64,000 bases of DNA from Aquatica leii (taxonomy: Eukaryota > Arthropoda > Insecta > Coleoptera > Lampyridae), in the NCBI GenBank assembly GCA_035610365.1, contig CM069435.1:92165389-92229388 (forward strand), in the 5' to 3' direction. Of the stretch, positions 34,301 to 45,680 are shown piece after piece (the stretch's first letter is position 1; the number at the start of each line of letters is the position of its first letter). The position numbers and the translations under genes are program-made. The notes under the pieces were generated by a model that saw only the letters and a list, made by a program, of their open reading frames with translations, searched no databases and was not told the origin of the DNA.

Positions 34301-37300
34301 CCAACCCCAATGCTCGATAACACTATGTGGCAACTTTGGATTTCCAACAACTAAAGTTTTTACCGTTTGTTCGTTCTCGCCTTTCCGACTCCGGCCCATG
34401 CGAAGAGATGACAGGTTCGGAAGTACTAGTAACGAGAACCTTTCGCACAAATACTCAGCATTTTCGTTCGAAGACCGCAACACTGGAAACGGTACTAAGT
34501 AAAGATCGCCTTCCAACACCAAAATTAATTCGCGGCGCGATCCCTTATTACTGGCCCCTTTTTGTGGAAGAAAATCTTCAAAAGGTTGTATTAGAAGTTG
34601 ATATAATGCGTGTAAGCAAGCTGGTCCTTTCCACGACTGTCGGTTAGTGATGCGAGTCGAACCTTGCGTACTAGCACTAGAACGGGTAGAACCCTGTAAC
34701 GAAGCCACTGAGCCGCCAATACTGCCCAACGAAAATAAAGAACTTAATGAATAATTGCTCGAGTTTAAAAGGTGTTGTCGATTAACCATTCGCAAAAATC
34801 CTAAAAAAATTAAAGCGTTTTTATACAAAAGAGATTTGAACAATACTAACCAGTGCGTTCTGATAACGGATCTTCGGAATACTGATCCTCGTTAATCGTC
34901 GTGCAAGGTGTTAGCTCCAGGCCTAAACTATCGCGTACTGAAGACACCAATCGCTCCAACACACCACTTCCATTTGGTATAGGATCTCCACCATCGTTAA
35001 CATCAGACTCTGTAGAGCCATCACTCAAAGAAGCCGAGTGAAATTTAACAATTCCCTTAGTAGGAACTACGAGCCACGCATATAAACAACCAGCCGCAAT
35101 ACTATAATAGAGCACAGACGCCCTCTGTCGGTTCACAATTTCATTAATTTGGTCTAGATTATTTGGCGTTGCATCGTCGAATTTATAACCCTTGCCTTTG
35201 GTGCGTACTTCGTTCAGTCCTTGTCTCTCCAACAACAAATCTATAAAAGCCCGGTTACGTCCCCTTTCGGCAACTACCAAAGCTTCATCCTGTCGGTTTA
35301 ATCCTAAGACACGTATCAACAACCCGAATGACTGAGTAATCGTAACTTACCTACTAAAACCTTTTGTAAAATCTGGTAACTGCCGGTCTGAAGTTCGAAA
35401 AGAGAAAGTTTGTAATCAGGCGAAGTTTTAGCTTCCCGCCTAATGCTCTCTAAAAGATGAGTAGCCGCTTCCAGTTGTTTTTGAGCACCATCTAATTCGC
35501 CATTCGCCCATAGCGCCAAACCAAGCCTGTTGCGAATTTTAGCCTCTTCGTCTCTTCGTCCCAACGCTTCGGCGATGCAAAGTCCCTGAGTCAAATACGC
35601 TATCGCTTGTTGTCGATTACCCAATAACTGATGAATACGACCCAAAGAACTATACGCTAGAGTCTTAGCTAGTTGATCATTAGTGCTGGCCGCAACGGAC
35701 AAATGCTGTTCTTGGTAACACACCGCTTGTTCCAAATTACCCAAAGCCTCATGTACCGAACCCAAATTTCCAAAAGCTCTACTCTGTAGCAAAGCTATTC
35801 CTAACTCCTCGGCTATATCCAAATCGTTTTGGTGATACTTCAAAGACGTCGAGAACTCGCCCATCTGGAGGTACACCAAACCCAAACCACTTATAGCATC
35901 AGCTTCCATTATCCGATCACCTGTAAGACACAAACAATGATCACGTTTTGTGAACACTACAACACTTACTAAGATCGTGCGCGATTGATTTTTGGTGATC
36001 GAGACATGAAATCGCTTGTTCTAAATTTCCTAACGAAGCGTGAAGTTGACCGAGTTCCCCGTAAGCTGCAGCTTTAGCTTCGGCGTTTCCCAATTCGTGC
36101 GCGACCACCAACCGCTTTTCCAAACATACTAACGCTTGTTGTAAATTCCCTAAAGACTTTTGCGATTGTCCCAAACCTCTATACGCTCTCTCTTGATCTC
36201 GGATGCTTTTTAACTTTAATCCAACCGCCAGATACTGTTCGTGGCACTTAGTCGCCTCGTCTGGGTCGCCTAAAGCGTCATAGCAATCTCCTAAATTACC
36301 AAAAGCACGTCCCCGATCGAGTTGGGAAGTGGGCGTGCTTAAACGTTCTAAAGTAGCCAACTGCTGTTCAAAGTACCCAATCGCGTCTTCATAATGCGCC
36401 ATGTTTAATCTGAATTTTAAAAAATATTAATATAGAAAAAAAGGTTGTTACTAAGCCACATAATAGTTCCGCAACAAAAGTAGCGTGTTTTAGTTTTTTT
36501 AATTTACAAAATACTCACCTCGCTATGCCAAGATTTCCATAGGCCTGCGCCTCAACACCACAATCCTGAAGCTCCTGGGCCCTTTCGAGCTGCTCTTGAT
36601 AGCATTTAACCGCGTGCGTGTAGTTACCCAACGCCATGTGCACAGCTCCAAGATGACCGTGAGCCCTGCACTCTCCCGAAAGATCAGACATCTCCTGTCG
36701 TAAAGTCAACTCCTGCGTGTGGTACCCGAGTGCCTTATCAAATCTACGCAAAAGCCTGTGCGCGATTCCAAGGGCGCCACAAGCCGCCGCCTCCATTCCC
36801 CGATCCCGACTACCCCTAGCCAAAGATAACTGTCGTTGGTACATCTTAACCGACTCTTCAACTTCACCCATCCTCATTAACACATCCCCGATGTTGCCCA
36901 GCGCTCGAAATTTGCCCGAATTATTGTTAATCATATGCGCGATGGCCAGAAAGTATTTTTGACACTCAAGAGACGTCTCGACTTGGCCTAAGGCTAAATG
37001 TGCAAGCCCCAGATTACAATATGCCCGTCCCATATTCATTTTGTCTTGTAAGTCTTTGGCCAACGCTAAATCTTGATCGTAGTACCGCACAGCTTCTCGA
37101 TAATTCCCAATGCAGTAGTGGGCGTACCCTACGAAGCACAATTAACGATCAATCGTCTAGGTTTAAACACTTACCTAAAAAATGACACGCCTTAGCTTCA
37201 CCTTCAACGTCGGCCAGTTCTTGCGATAGCATTAAATACTGTTCATAATATGGAATTGCTTCTGAAAACTCGGTTCTGGAACTCAAACAATTTCCCAAGT

Positions 37301-40300
37301 TAAGCAAAGCGCACGCTTCACCAGCCGTGTCTTTTAATTCCCGCGCAATACCTGTGAGACATTCACGGTAATCAGTATGACGTTAAGAAAAAAATTGACT
37401 TACCTAAATGTGCGCGATAATGCATGAGGGCCATGTCGTGAGCACCAAGAGCTTGGTACGCGACAGCGAGATTCCCATGCGTGCTAGCTTCGGCACTTCG
37501 ATCGTGTACTTCTTTACTTATCGTAAGTTCTTGTTTATGATATTTTATTGCAGATTCATAGAATCCAGCGGCCGAATAAGCATTGCCTATGTTTCCGTAC
37601 GCTCGGCCCATTCCTGCACGATCTTGTAGGTTACGTGCTATGGCAAGATGTGCTTGATGTAGTTTCAACGCGGCGTCATGTTCGCCCAACAACTGATAAA
37701 CAATGCCCAAGTTCGAACACGCACGTCCTTCCGCAACTTTATCCCTAGTGGCCAAGGCCATGTCTAATTGTCTTTCGTGCCAATGCTTGGCTTGTTCGTA
37801 ATCCCCGGCACACCGCGCCGCGTGACCTAAGCCCGCATACGCACGAGCTTCCACTGACCTAAAATAAATAATGCATCGCCGCCTTGCGGTTACTTAACGC
37901 CTTACTTATCCCCGATGCTTTGAGCAAGACGCAGCACCTTCTCATGATAAACAATTGCTTGTGCAAAATTTCTACGGTAATGGTGACTCGATCCTAAATT
38001 ACTATACGCCCGAGCTTCTTCGACCTTAAACACATTCGTGTAACAAAATCTCGAAATTTGATGAACAAAATTACCTGGTTTCCTAATCTCCGAGCAATTC
38101 TCAAGTGTTGTGTATGACAATCGACGGCTGAATCAAAATCGCCCATGGCAAGATAAACAGCACCAACGTTACCAATTTCCCTTGCTTCTTGTAACTTATC
38201 GCTCATTTGCTTAACGAGTTGCACGCATTGCTTATGCGAAGCAAGCGCGTTGGGATAATCCCCGATTGCGGTGTATACGTGACCTAACGATGTTAGAGCG
38301 GCAGCGGCTGCTTGCGTATCCTACAAAAGAGCGGTATAAGAAAACTACTTTATATACATTCTCTGCAGCAAACGGCAAAACATAGACGAACCAGCTAAAA
38401 AAACTGAAAGGATTTACACTCACCTTGCACTTCATCGCCAGCACAAGTTGGTACCTATGAGCAGTCAACGCTTCTTTGTAAGACCCTTGACTAAAATACG
38501 CCGATCCTAAATTACCATGTGCGCGACACTCACCAGCCGTATCTCCGAGACTTTTCGCAATAGCTAAATCTTGCTGCATGTACCTGAAAAGATACGTTAC
38601 AGCAACATCAAAGATAAATGCACACATACAAACCCTATAGCCTTATCCAACTGGTTCATAGCCCAATGCGCCGAACTCAGCGCGCTAAACACTGAACCTC
38701 TTAACTTCAACGAGCACGAACCAATGCGCAAAGCAGATTCGAGCACAGTGACTGCTGAATGATACAAACCGGCCGCTAGTAATTCTTGACCGACGACCTA
38801 AAAAGCCAAACCTATAAAAAGTCCCTCGTCGGAAAGATACTCACCGAAATAAGTACAAAAGGACTTTGGTCTAATTTCATATTTTCTAATTGGTGAAAAA
38901 TGGGTTCTAAGTTATGCCTAAGGGGAGATTTAACAGAAGCCTCGATAAGCGCAGATAAAAGCTGTTGCGAAGTTGGGTCTTGCGCCAATCCTGAACTGAA
39001 GGCGGCGAGAGCTTCGCCGTGTCGACCCAAGCATTGCAAAGCAACTCCTTGTCTAAAAAATATTCAGTAAAATCGACAATTTAAGTCGGTGAGTTTTACC
39101 TGTAGTAGGCTTTGGGCCACGTCGGGCACAGATCTCGAGCAGTAACCGCATCTTGAAGAGCTTGAGCAAATAAACCTTGTTTTAATTTTGCTGCCGATCG
39201 GTTGGAGTACAAGATGTGGTTTGTCGGGTCTAGTTGGAGAGCGTCGGTGTAGAGTGCCACCGCTGTAGCAAAGTCGCCGCTTTGACACGCGGCATTTGAT
39301 TGGCGTACCTTTAAATGAATTAAAATTTACGTAAGATCGCGCCATTTTCGGCACGACAATCATTAGTTATCAATATATAACGGCTCATACACCAAACCAA
39401 ACGATAAGACTTAAGTTTGGTTACGTTAGTCTACGCTATAACATTGTTACAAATGGGCCAATCGAGCAGACTTATCAGACTCGGGAGAACGCATCTTCGA
39501 CCACAAAACTTGGACACACTCTGAATTTGGTCCAACATGACGAAACCGGCTCAAAACGTACAACGTTATTGTATAGAAGTATGTATCTTTTCTAAAGTTT
39601 CCAGGCGATTCGAAGTATCGATACCACATCAAAACAGTTACGATCAGAGACAAAATATCAAAAGACCTGATAATTAAGGTATGTGATTAAGTACTTTTCC
39701 TGACATCTAGCAGAAGAGCGAAGCGGAGTGCTCTTTAACAGATGTCTCGCCCGGACGAAACAGTGTTCTTCTATATATGAGCTGTTACTACACAAGTCGG
39801 TGATACAATAGTCTATTGTAAGTTGCAAATTTCTACACTAAGAAGATCCCACGACTCCATTACGATTAGTCGCCAACGTATCATGATTTTAAGAAAAAAA
39901 ATTCCCAAAGCATGTGGTACATGAGCGCGTAAATTGCGTACATCACAACAGTAGGTTGTATTACTTACATCTGACATTACAAACAAAAAGATAACAATGA
40001 TAGTTTGTCATTTGATACAATTAACATTTGTCTTTGTGTGTAAGCGCCGGTTTAATTCCAAAAAGAGTTTTTTAACATCCTCAAAAACTCATCAAAACAT
40101 TTCAAGAGAAACATCACTAAAAAAGTGAGAATAATTTTAGATGAAATCACAGATACAAGTATCTAGAAGAAGTCTAGCATTCTACAAGATTTAATGATGC
40201 ATGAAAAGTAAACTACCAATTTCTAAAACATCAAATTGAAGCATAAAAACCAGTTCCATGGTGAACACCAACACCGATCTAGACTCACCTTTTCGACAAA

Positions 40301-40348
40301 CAGGGCCCTGTTAGCTGCTGGAAGTTCAGTGGTTCCTTCAGGTTCAAC
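31305..40348 (-). CDS. TTC28: TTC28-like TPR/CHAT scaffold protein, at least 2390 aa, 18 exons
   Basis: Exons run from 40289-40348 to 31305-31506, all with GT-AG borders and consistent phase. In order: 40289-40348, 39100-39308, 38845-39052, 38634-38797, 38424-38583, 38075-38320, 37906-38024, 37404-37858, 37175-37351, 36519-37128, 35970-36409, 35351-35920, 34851-35303, 33962-34800, 33612-33911, 32946-33564, 31556-32897, 31305-31506. An N-terminal TPR trio (NAACQSGDF, YSNRSAA, QGVALQCLGRH) precedes more than 20 TPR/GPSM-like repeats (AYGNLG, GNYREA). A CHAT domain follows (LVLEGDLYLVPFPVLR, ECVHFATHVSW, VLVSLWPVPD). It lacks the His-Cys pair order of an obvious active protease as far as I can see, since the expected catalytic Cys region reads KLVVVSSWH. 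A long low-complexity tail ends the protein. Mammalian TTC28 works at the midzone and midbody in cytokinesis. The first exon upstream of 40348 is not identified; an AG acceptor sits there, though an in-frame ATG also lies upstream. Confidence 0.94.
39309..40288 (-). other. First mapped TTC28 intron (0.98 kb)
   Basis: This is much longer than the other introns of the gene (about 45-130 bp). It starts GTGAGT at 40288 and ends AAAG at 39309. I see no gene in it. A small imperfect inverted repeat lies at 39699-39743 (GACATCT...AGATGTC with an AAGAGC/GCTCTT inner stem). The length suggests possible enhancer content, which is inference only. Confidence 0.5.
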
Positions 40349-41856
40349 CTGTACAAAATTAACTATTAAATTCGTCGTGATTACACTCACGGGTAAAGAA
40401 AATGCACGTTTAGAAAATAGGTTTGTGTTCTGATCGATCATTGAAGTCACTAACTTTTCTTAATTCAAAACAAACGCGCATTTCCTTTTTATTTTTTTCT
40501 ACGTACTTCCGTAAAATCCCTTTGCGACATTCTTGAAAATGTAACTTAGTTTAAACCACATCCTCAGAAGGTAGTTTTTTTGTAGCACACAATCATTTTG
40601 ACGATATACGCGAAACAAAGTCTTTTTTTAGGTAACATTTATTTATTTTGTTCAAGTCATTTTTTTTTAAATATAACATTTAGTAATTTTTTCTAAAGAA
40701 CTAAGAGAAGTACACACACTTATAGACACACATACCGTCATCTAAACAGTTACTTACTCGCATTCCTTTTCAACGCCATTTTGGAATGCAGGTAAGTAAC
40801 AGGTGCGCACAAATTTCCACCAGAGTCTTTTAAACGATTTAAATCAACGAAGAATTTGCTGGTCCTTTTAATAACACCGATGATGTACATTGAAAGTTAA
40901 GCGTTTCGGGTACAAAGAACACCGTGAGAAACCGTGAAAAAACGCGTTTTTCATAAAAGTATTTTGTAAATAACTATGGTGGAATTGATATGTAGGGAAA
41001 AAGAATTGCGGCCATCTGCTTGACCTTCCATTATGTTTACTTTTATTTTCTATCGAAACAGCTTAAAACGGCAATTAATGTATTCCTAAAACATCTAAGA
41101 ACTGTGGAGGGGTAGTTTTTTGTAATGACACATGCATTTTCGCATTTTTTTTTTGATACTGGTTTTGCTTTTGGGAAATTATTTACAAAAGCACATTCAT
41201 AATCGTCGAAAATACACTTATACAAAAATTGCTTGAGTTATCTTCATAACTCGCATCTATCTCTTTTAATCAGTCGACATTTATGTATAGGGTGCGTCAA
41301 AAAGGATGTAACCGAGTAATATAACTTTTAGCGTTAATTCTTTTTGATTCGCCCAGTGTGATAATGCGAAGTCTTGGCGCGTACTCTCGGTACATGCAAC
41401 ACTTGGCATTTGGACAATATTATAAAAACATTGGCGAGATAAGTCTATTAATATTAAGATCACATTAATCCGACACGAAAAGACAAGTCTTTGGTTAATA
41501 TGCGCAACAAAGATAAAAAATAATTTATATTAGCCCGAATAAACAAAGCCTAGTCTGGTTTCGTACCGGTTCTTAACAATAACTTGCAGTAAACAAAGAT
41601 GTGTAAATGCAATCTACAACACTGCTATATTTCATTCAGCAAACACATTCGATAGAAACTCCTCACACAAATAAAGCCAACAGTTGCCATTGATTTGTAA
41701 AACGCAAACTCCTCCCATGTCCTGAGCCACTGAGTTTATTTGCTGAGTGAAGTATAGTCAAAGAAAAAACAAAAAAAAATGAAATACATAAGAAATTTAA
41801 TTAACCATTAATATAAATAAAGATACAAAAAGTACATAAATACAAAATACATAATT
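40349..41856. other. Region between TTC28 and the RNF8-like gene
   Basis: 1.5 kb of AT-rich DNA. It should contain the missing 5' exon(s) and promoter of TTC28 and the 3' UTR of the RNF8-like gene. An 18-bp-stem hairpin lies at 40749-40800. At 41290 a sequence starting GGGTGCGTCAAAAAGGATG resembles a MITE end, but I found no partner. Confidence 0.5.
40749..40800. other. Hairpin: 18-bp stem, 16-nt loop
   Basis: GTTACTTACTCGCATTCC (40749-40766) pairs with GGAATGCAGGTAAGTAAC (40783-40800) at 16 of 18 positions. Either strand could fold. The stem is short for a microRNA precursor. Splice-donor-like GTAAGTAA occurs on both strands within the arms, and the minus strand has an ATG in the loop. Confidence 0.5.
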
Positions 41857-43067
41857 CTACCGTCTCCTTTTGGTGGGACATCCGTTTGACCAATGGCCCC
41901 TTTGTCCACAACTATAGCATTTACCGTAACCACCATAATAATGCCCAGGTAAACCATTATAATCGTAATTGTAAGACCAATCGTCATCTTCGTCGTAATC
42001 ATCATCCTCGTTATCCGAGTACGAAAACCCAAAAGTAGCTAAGTAATCGGGTTCCTCATCATCATCATCATCGTCTTCATGATCTGATGAACTCTCCGAA
42101 CTACTAATTTCAATCGGGTCTGTTGCTGGCCGCCTGCGCCGATTTCCCGAAGGACCCGGCGTGGCCGTAGAAGCCACTTCCCGTTCCTTAATCAAATTAT
42201 CCCTATGCTCTTTTAACTCGTCACTAGCTTTTTCCACAATTTTGCTTATGAAATTATCTAAAACCAACGTCGAAAATTCCATTTTAATATCGGCACGACA
42301 GATTGGACATATTGTTTGATTTTTTCTCCATTGTGTAATACAATATTTACAAAATGTGTGAGAACAAGACAACGTCACTGCTTTAATAAACATCTCTGTG
42401 CAAATACTACATTGTAACTCGTCCTCGGCATAAGTTAACCCACTTAGTTTTATATCTGTCGACAATTTCTCGTCAGTTTCTTTATTTGTTGCCGACATTT
42501 TACTGAGATTAGTCGTGTTTTCTAAATCAAGTTGTGGTAAAACGTTACCGTTTAATTTTCCTACATAAACTCCAGTCTTTAAATTATCATTGACTGCTGC
42601 GGCTTCAGTGTTTTTTTCACCGGCAATTTGACTGTTTCTACTGTCATCATCTGAACAAATTTGATACTCAAATTTTACATTGTTGCCCAATGCAATTACA
42701 TCGCCATGTAATAACATATACTCCTTAGTTTTATCAAGCAAATTACCGTTTAGCCAAGTACCGTTGGAGCTCTTTAATAATAAAACGTACTGACAATTTT
42801 GCGCGTATCGAAAAATTAAACTAAGTTATGTTACCTTATCAAGGAGATACCAACAACCGTCCTTGTGTATAAAAATACAGTGTGATCTCGAAATGTTAAC
42901 ATCCTCGATTACCTGGTTATTCTGCAAGCCACGACCGATGAGAAACTGCAAGAACATGTGTAGTTTATATGGAAACAATGTGTGGGGCCACTCACCTTTT
43001 CATTTGTTAATTGAATTTTTGGTATTGACGTATCCTTGCTTTGAGGAACAAGCACTGCTTGCTTCAT
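41857..43067 (-). CDS. FHA-RING E3 ubiquitin ligase (RNF8/CHFR-like) with C-terminal zinc knuckle, 365 aa
   Basis: Three exons: 42996-43067, 42835-42945 and 41857-42771, in phase. The FHA domain spans residues about 20-90 (IGRGLQNNQV, SRSHCIF, SSNGTWLNGNLL). This binds phospho-threonine in RNF8 and CHFR. RING is C3HC4 (CSICTEMF, CSHTFCKYC, CPICRA; about residues 165-205). An acidic Ser/Asp/Glu stretch and a Tyr/Gly-rich region follow. The protein ends with a CCHC knuckle (CYSCGQRGHWSNGC) and a basic KRRR tail. The exon 3 acceptor could instead lie 18 nt upstream, adding six hydrophobic residues; I chose the one that keeps the FHA loop short. Likely role: nuclear ubiquitin ligase in DNA-damage or mitotic-checkpoint signalling. 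The CCHC module is not in vertebrate RNF8. Confidence 0.87.
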
Positions 43068-43167
43068 TGTAATGTCTTAAGCGCAATCGGTTTTGGAAAA
43101 AAAATGGAAATGATCGTTAATATTATGAAATTGTTTATAAAATGGAAATGAAAATCCCAAGTAGTTC

Positions 43168-43179
43168 TGCGCGTGCGCA
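43168..43179. promoter_or_regulatory. NRF1/Ewg-like palindrome upstream of the RNF8-like gene
   Basis: TGCGCGTGCGCA lies about 100 bp upstream of the start codon in an otherwise AT-rich context. It matches the GC-rich NRF1-type palindrome except for one base. Such sites are common in housekeeping promoters. Confidence 0.3.
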
Positions 43180-43313
43180 CTACGCGCTTTATAATACAGG
43201 GGCGGACTCAACAGTCTAAAAATATAAGATTCAAATTTAAATACAAGGAATTGGAAACAAATATTTTTTTTAATAAACTATGGAAAGTTTTGGTACTAAT
43301 ATTAGAACATAAA

Positions 43314-43500
43314 TGTTATAAAACTTTTAATTTGCTGCCTTGTCGTTCTTTAGTAGATAAAAATAAGGTATCGCTGGCTTAATTGTAAGATTTTATTGGT
43401 TTTCGTTGCAATAAGAACGCTTAAAATTAATTTTAACTTTATTTCTTAACAACGTAAAGGCACATTCGGTTCTCCTTTTAAAAATGAAAATTTTACATCA
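43314..43500 (-). repeat. BEL-2 3' LTR with polypurine tract
   Basis: Shares about 140 bp with 57405-57545 (TCGTTCTYTAGTAGATAAAA, then CGCTTAAAATTAATTTTAAC) with scattered differences. On the minus strand it starts TGATGTAAAATTTTC at 43500, right after the purine tract AGAGAGGGAGAAA (plus 43503-43522). The left end near 43314 is approximate. Confidence 0.7.
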
Positions 43501-43522
43501 CAAAATTTCTCCCTCTCTAGTC

Positions 43523-45680
43523 ATGCGTCATGCGGAAACACATCAAATAAGAATATGTAACTTAAAATATTCGAAACATCGCCCGCCTTGAAATCATAGA
43601 TTTTAAATGCACAAATTGTATAACTTATAGGATTAATAGTACACGCATAAACGTTTTAAACAATTTAAGTAATGATAAATGAGCTAAAAAATGAACAGAA
43701 CTGCAAACAAACCATTCTTTGATTTCTTCTTTTTTTTAAAATGGGTCAACACTTGGCAAAACACAAAGTTTATGAACTGCACATTTAATTGTATTATTGT
43801 TGGGTAATTGTATAGTTGCTGCGCGGGTGATGCCATCTGCTGATCGATGAACTTCGACGACTTGACCCATGCACCATTATAAGAGTGGCAGGTTATCTTC
43901 TTTAATGATTACCACAACTCCAACTTTTAATAGCTCAGGCAACAGCACAAACCATTTTATTCTACGTTAAAGTTCTGGAACAACTTCGACATACTCCGTT
44001 TCTAAAAGTCTTTCACAATTTTTTGTGAACGTTCATAACGGCGATTTTCGCGACAGGTACTGTGTTTGGCTCGGAGAGCGCAACTAACGGACGACCAATA
44101 AAAAAATGACCGCAGGTTAAACGAGATAGGTCTGAAGGATCGGTGGACAAAGGACTTAAAGGTCTGGAGTTTAATACAGCTTCTACTAGCACTAAGAATA
44201 GTCTAAAAGTCTTCATAAGTAGTCTGTGTATTTCCCAAAACCTTACGCAAATGTAATTTTGTGCTCTTAACACTATTTTCCCAGATTCCACCCACATATG
44301 TGGAGAATTAGGAACAATAAATTTTCAAACAATGCCTTGACTTGTTAAAAAATTAGAAATAGCGTCTTATACGACAGACGACTCTAAAAATGAATAAAGC
44401 TCACGTAATAGTCTTGATGCACCTACAAAGTTGGTATCATACATGATGGCTTTTCTCTACATCCAATAAAACGGCAAAAAACAAAAAAAACTGTCGGTTG
44501 TGAGTTTCGTTACAAATTCCAAGTAAATGGCTTTTGTGACCATACACGCAAATAAACAAATTTACCAATTTGGATCCCCGTAATTTACGATGTTTAATTA
44601 GAATAGGACCGGTGTAATCTACACCAACCTTAGTAAAAACAGAGTTGTAACATTGAAGACGTTCTGATGGCAAATTAGACATAAAACGGTTAAAACCATG
44701 AGACTTTTGCACGAAAGCACGTGATACACTTATGGTAAATTTCTTTAGACATGTTTCTGGCAGAAATTGACCAGAATTCTTCTCTAGTACATGCGAGAAG
44801 TTGTTGCGGACCACAATGCAGCATTTTTTAATAAAAATGTTTAAGAACCAATTTATAAAGACATGTCCGTTTGGAAGTAAAATACAAAATTTTTTGCCGT
44901 AAGAAAATGTTGATCTACTAAGTCGATCTCCTACCCGAATAATTTCGTGCTTGTCTTAGAATGGGTTTAGACATTTTATATTTGAAGACTTTATTTGTTC
45001 TCCCTGTTTCAAAAACTGCAATTCTTTATAGAATGCAGTTGCTTGACAAAGTTTTGTAAGAAAAGTCAGGGATTCTTGCAATTCACTTACTGTGAGGGTA
45101 TCAATAAGACGAATAGAATTATCGTGTTTGCCACTATTTGAGATAAATCTTAATATCCACGCGACTATGCGCTGCAAACGAGTCAAGTTTGAAAATTTCG
45201 AAAATATTTCACAAAAAGATGATGTTGACAAGTAAATAACCTTATTTTGAAAAAAAACCTTTTAATTCATCTGGTACAGTTACGTAGTGGTTTTTTCCTT
45301 TAGACCAACAAGATTGGGGTTTCGCAAGAAAACTAGGTCCATGAAACCAAAGCTCATGTTCTAATAACGGTTGAGGCAAACTACCTCTGGAAACCAAATC
45401 GACAGGGTTGTCCCCAGTGTCGATATAATACCAGTTTTTAGAATTAGAGAGTTTTTGCAACACAACTATTCTGTTAACAACAAAAATTTTGTATTTATTA
45501 GGTACGGCACGAATCCAATGCAACACAATAGTAGAGTCAGTAAAACATAAAATTTGTTTAAAGTTGATAGACAATACATCGATCACCTTTTTCATAAACT
45601 CGGCTAAAAGAACCGCCGCACATAACTCTAAACGTGGAATTGTTACTCCATGCAGAGATGCTACTCTAGACTTAGAACAG
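43523..45680 (-). pseudogene. BEL-2 pol: RNase H end, integrase, tail (broken)
   Basis: 45242-45680: RNase H region with SKSRVASLHGVTIPRLELCA (in part), CFTDSTIVLHWIR and the DNPVDLVSRG motif. 44956-45231: linker. 44437-44814: integrase start of catalytic core (FTKVGVDYTGPILIK). 44013-44297: integrase end with EAVLNSRPLSPLSTDPSD and GHFFIGRPL, the BEL C-terminal signature. Each block is in a different frame. Between 43523 and 44010 lies the decayed 3' end of pol. Confidence 0.8.

Noticed and set aside
33950..34310. Alternative small ORFs over TTC28 exon 14
   Set aside because: Other-frame shadows of a well-supported CHAT-domain exon.
41290..41310. MITE-like end GGGTGCGTCAAAAAG
   Set aside because: No matching inverted partner or target duplication found nearby.
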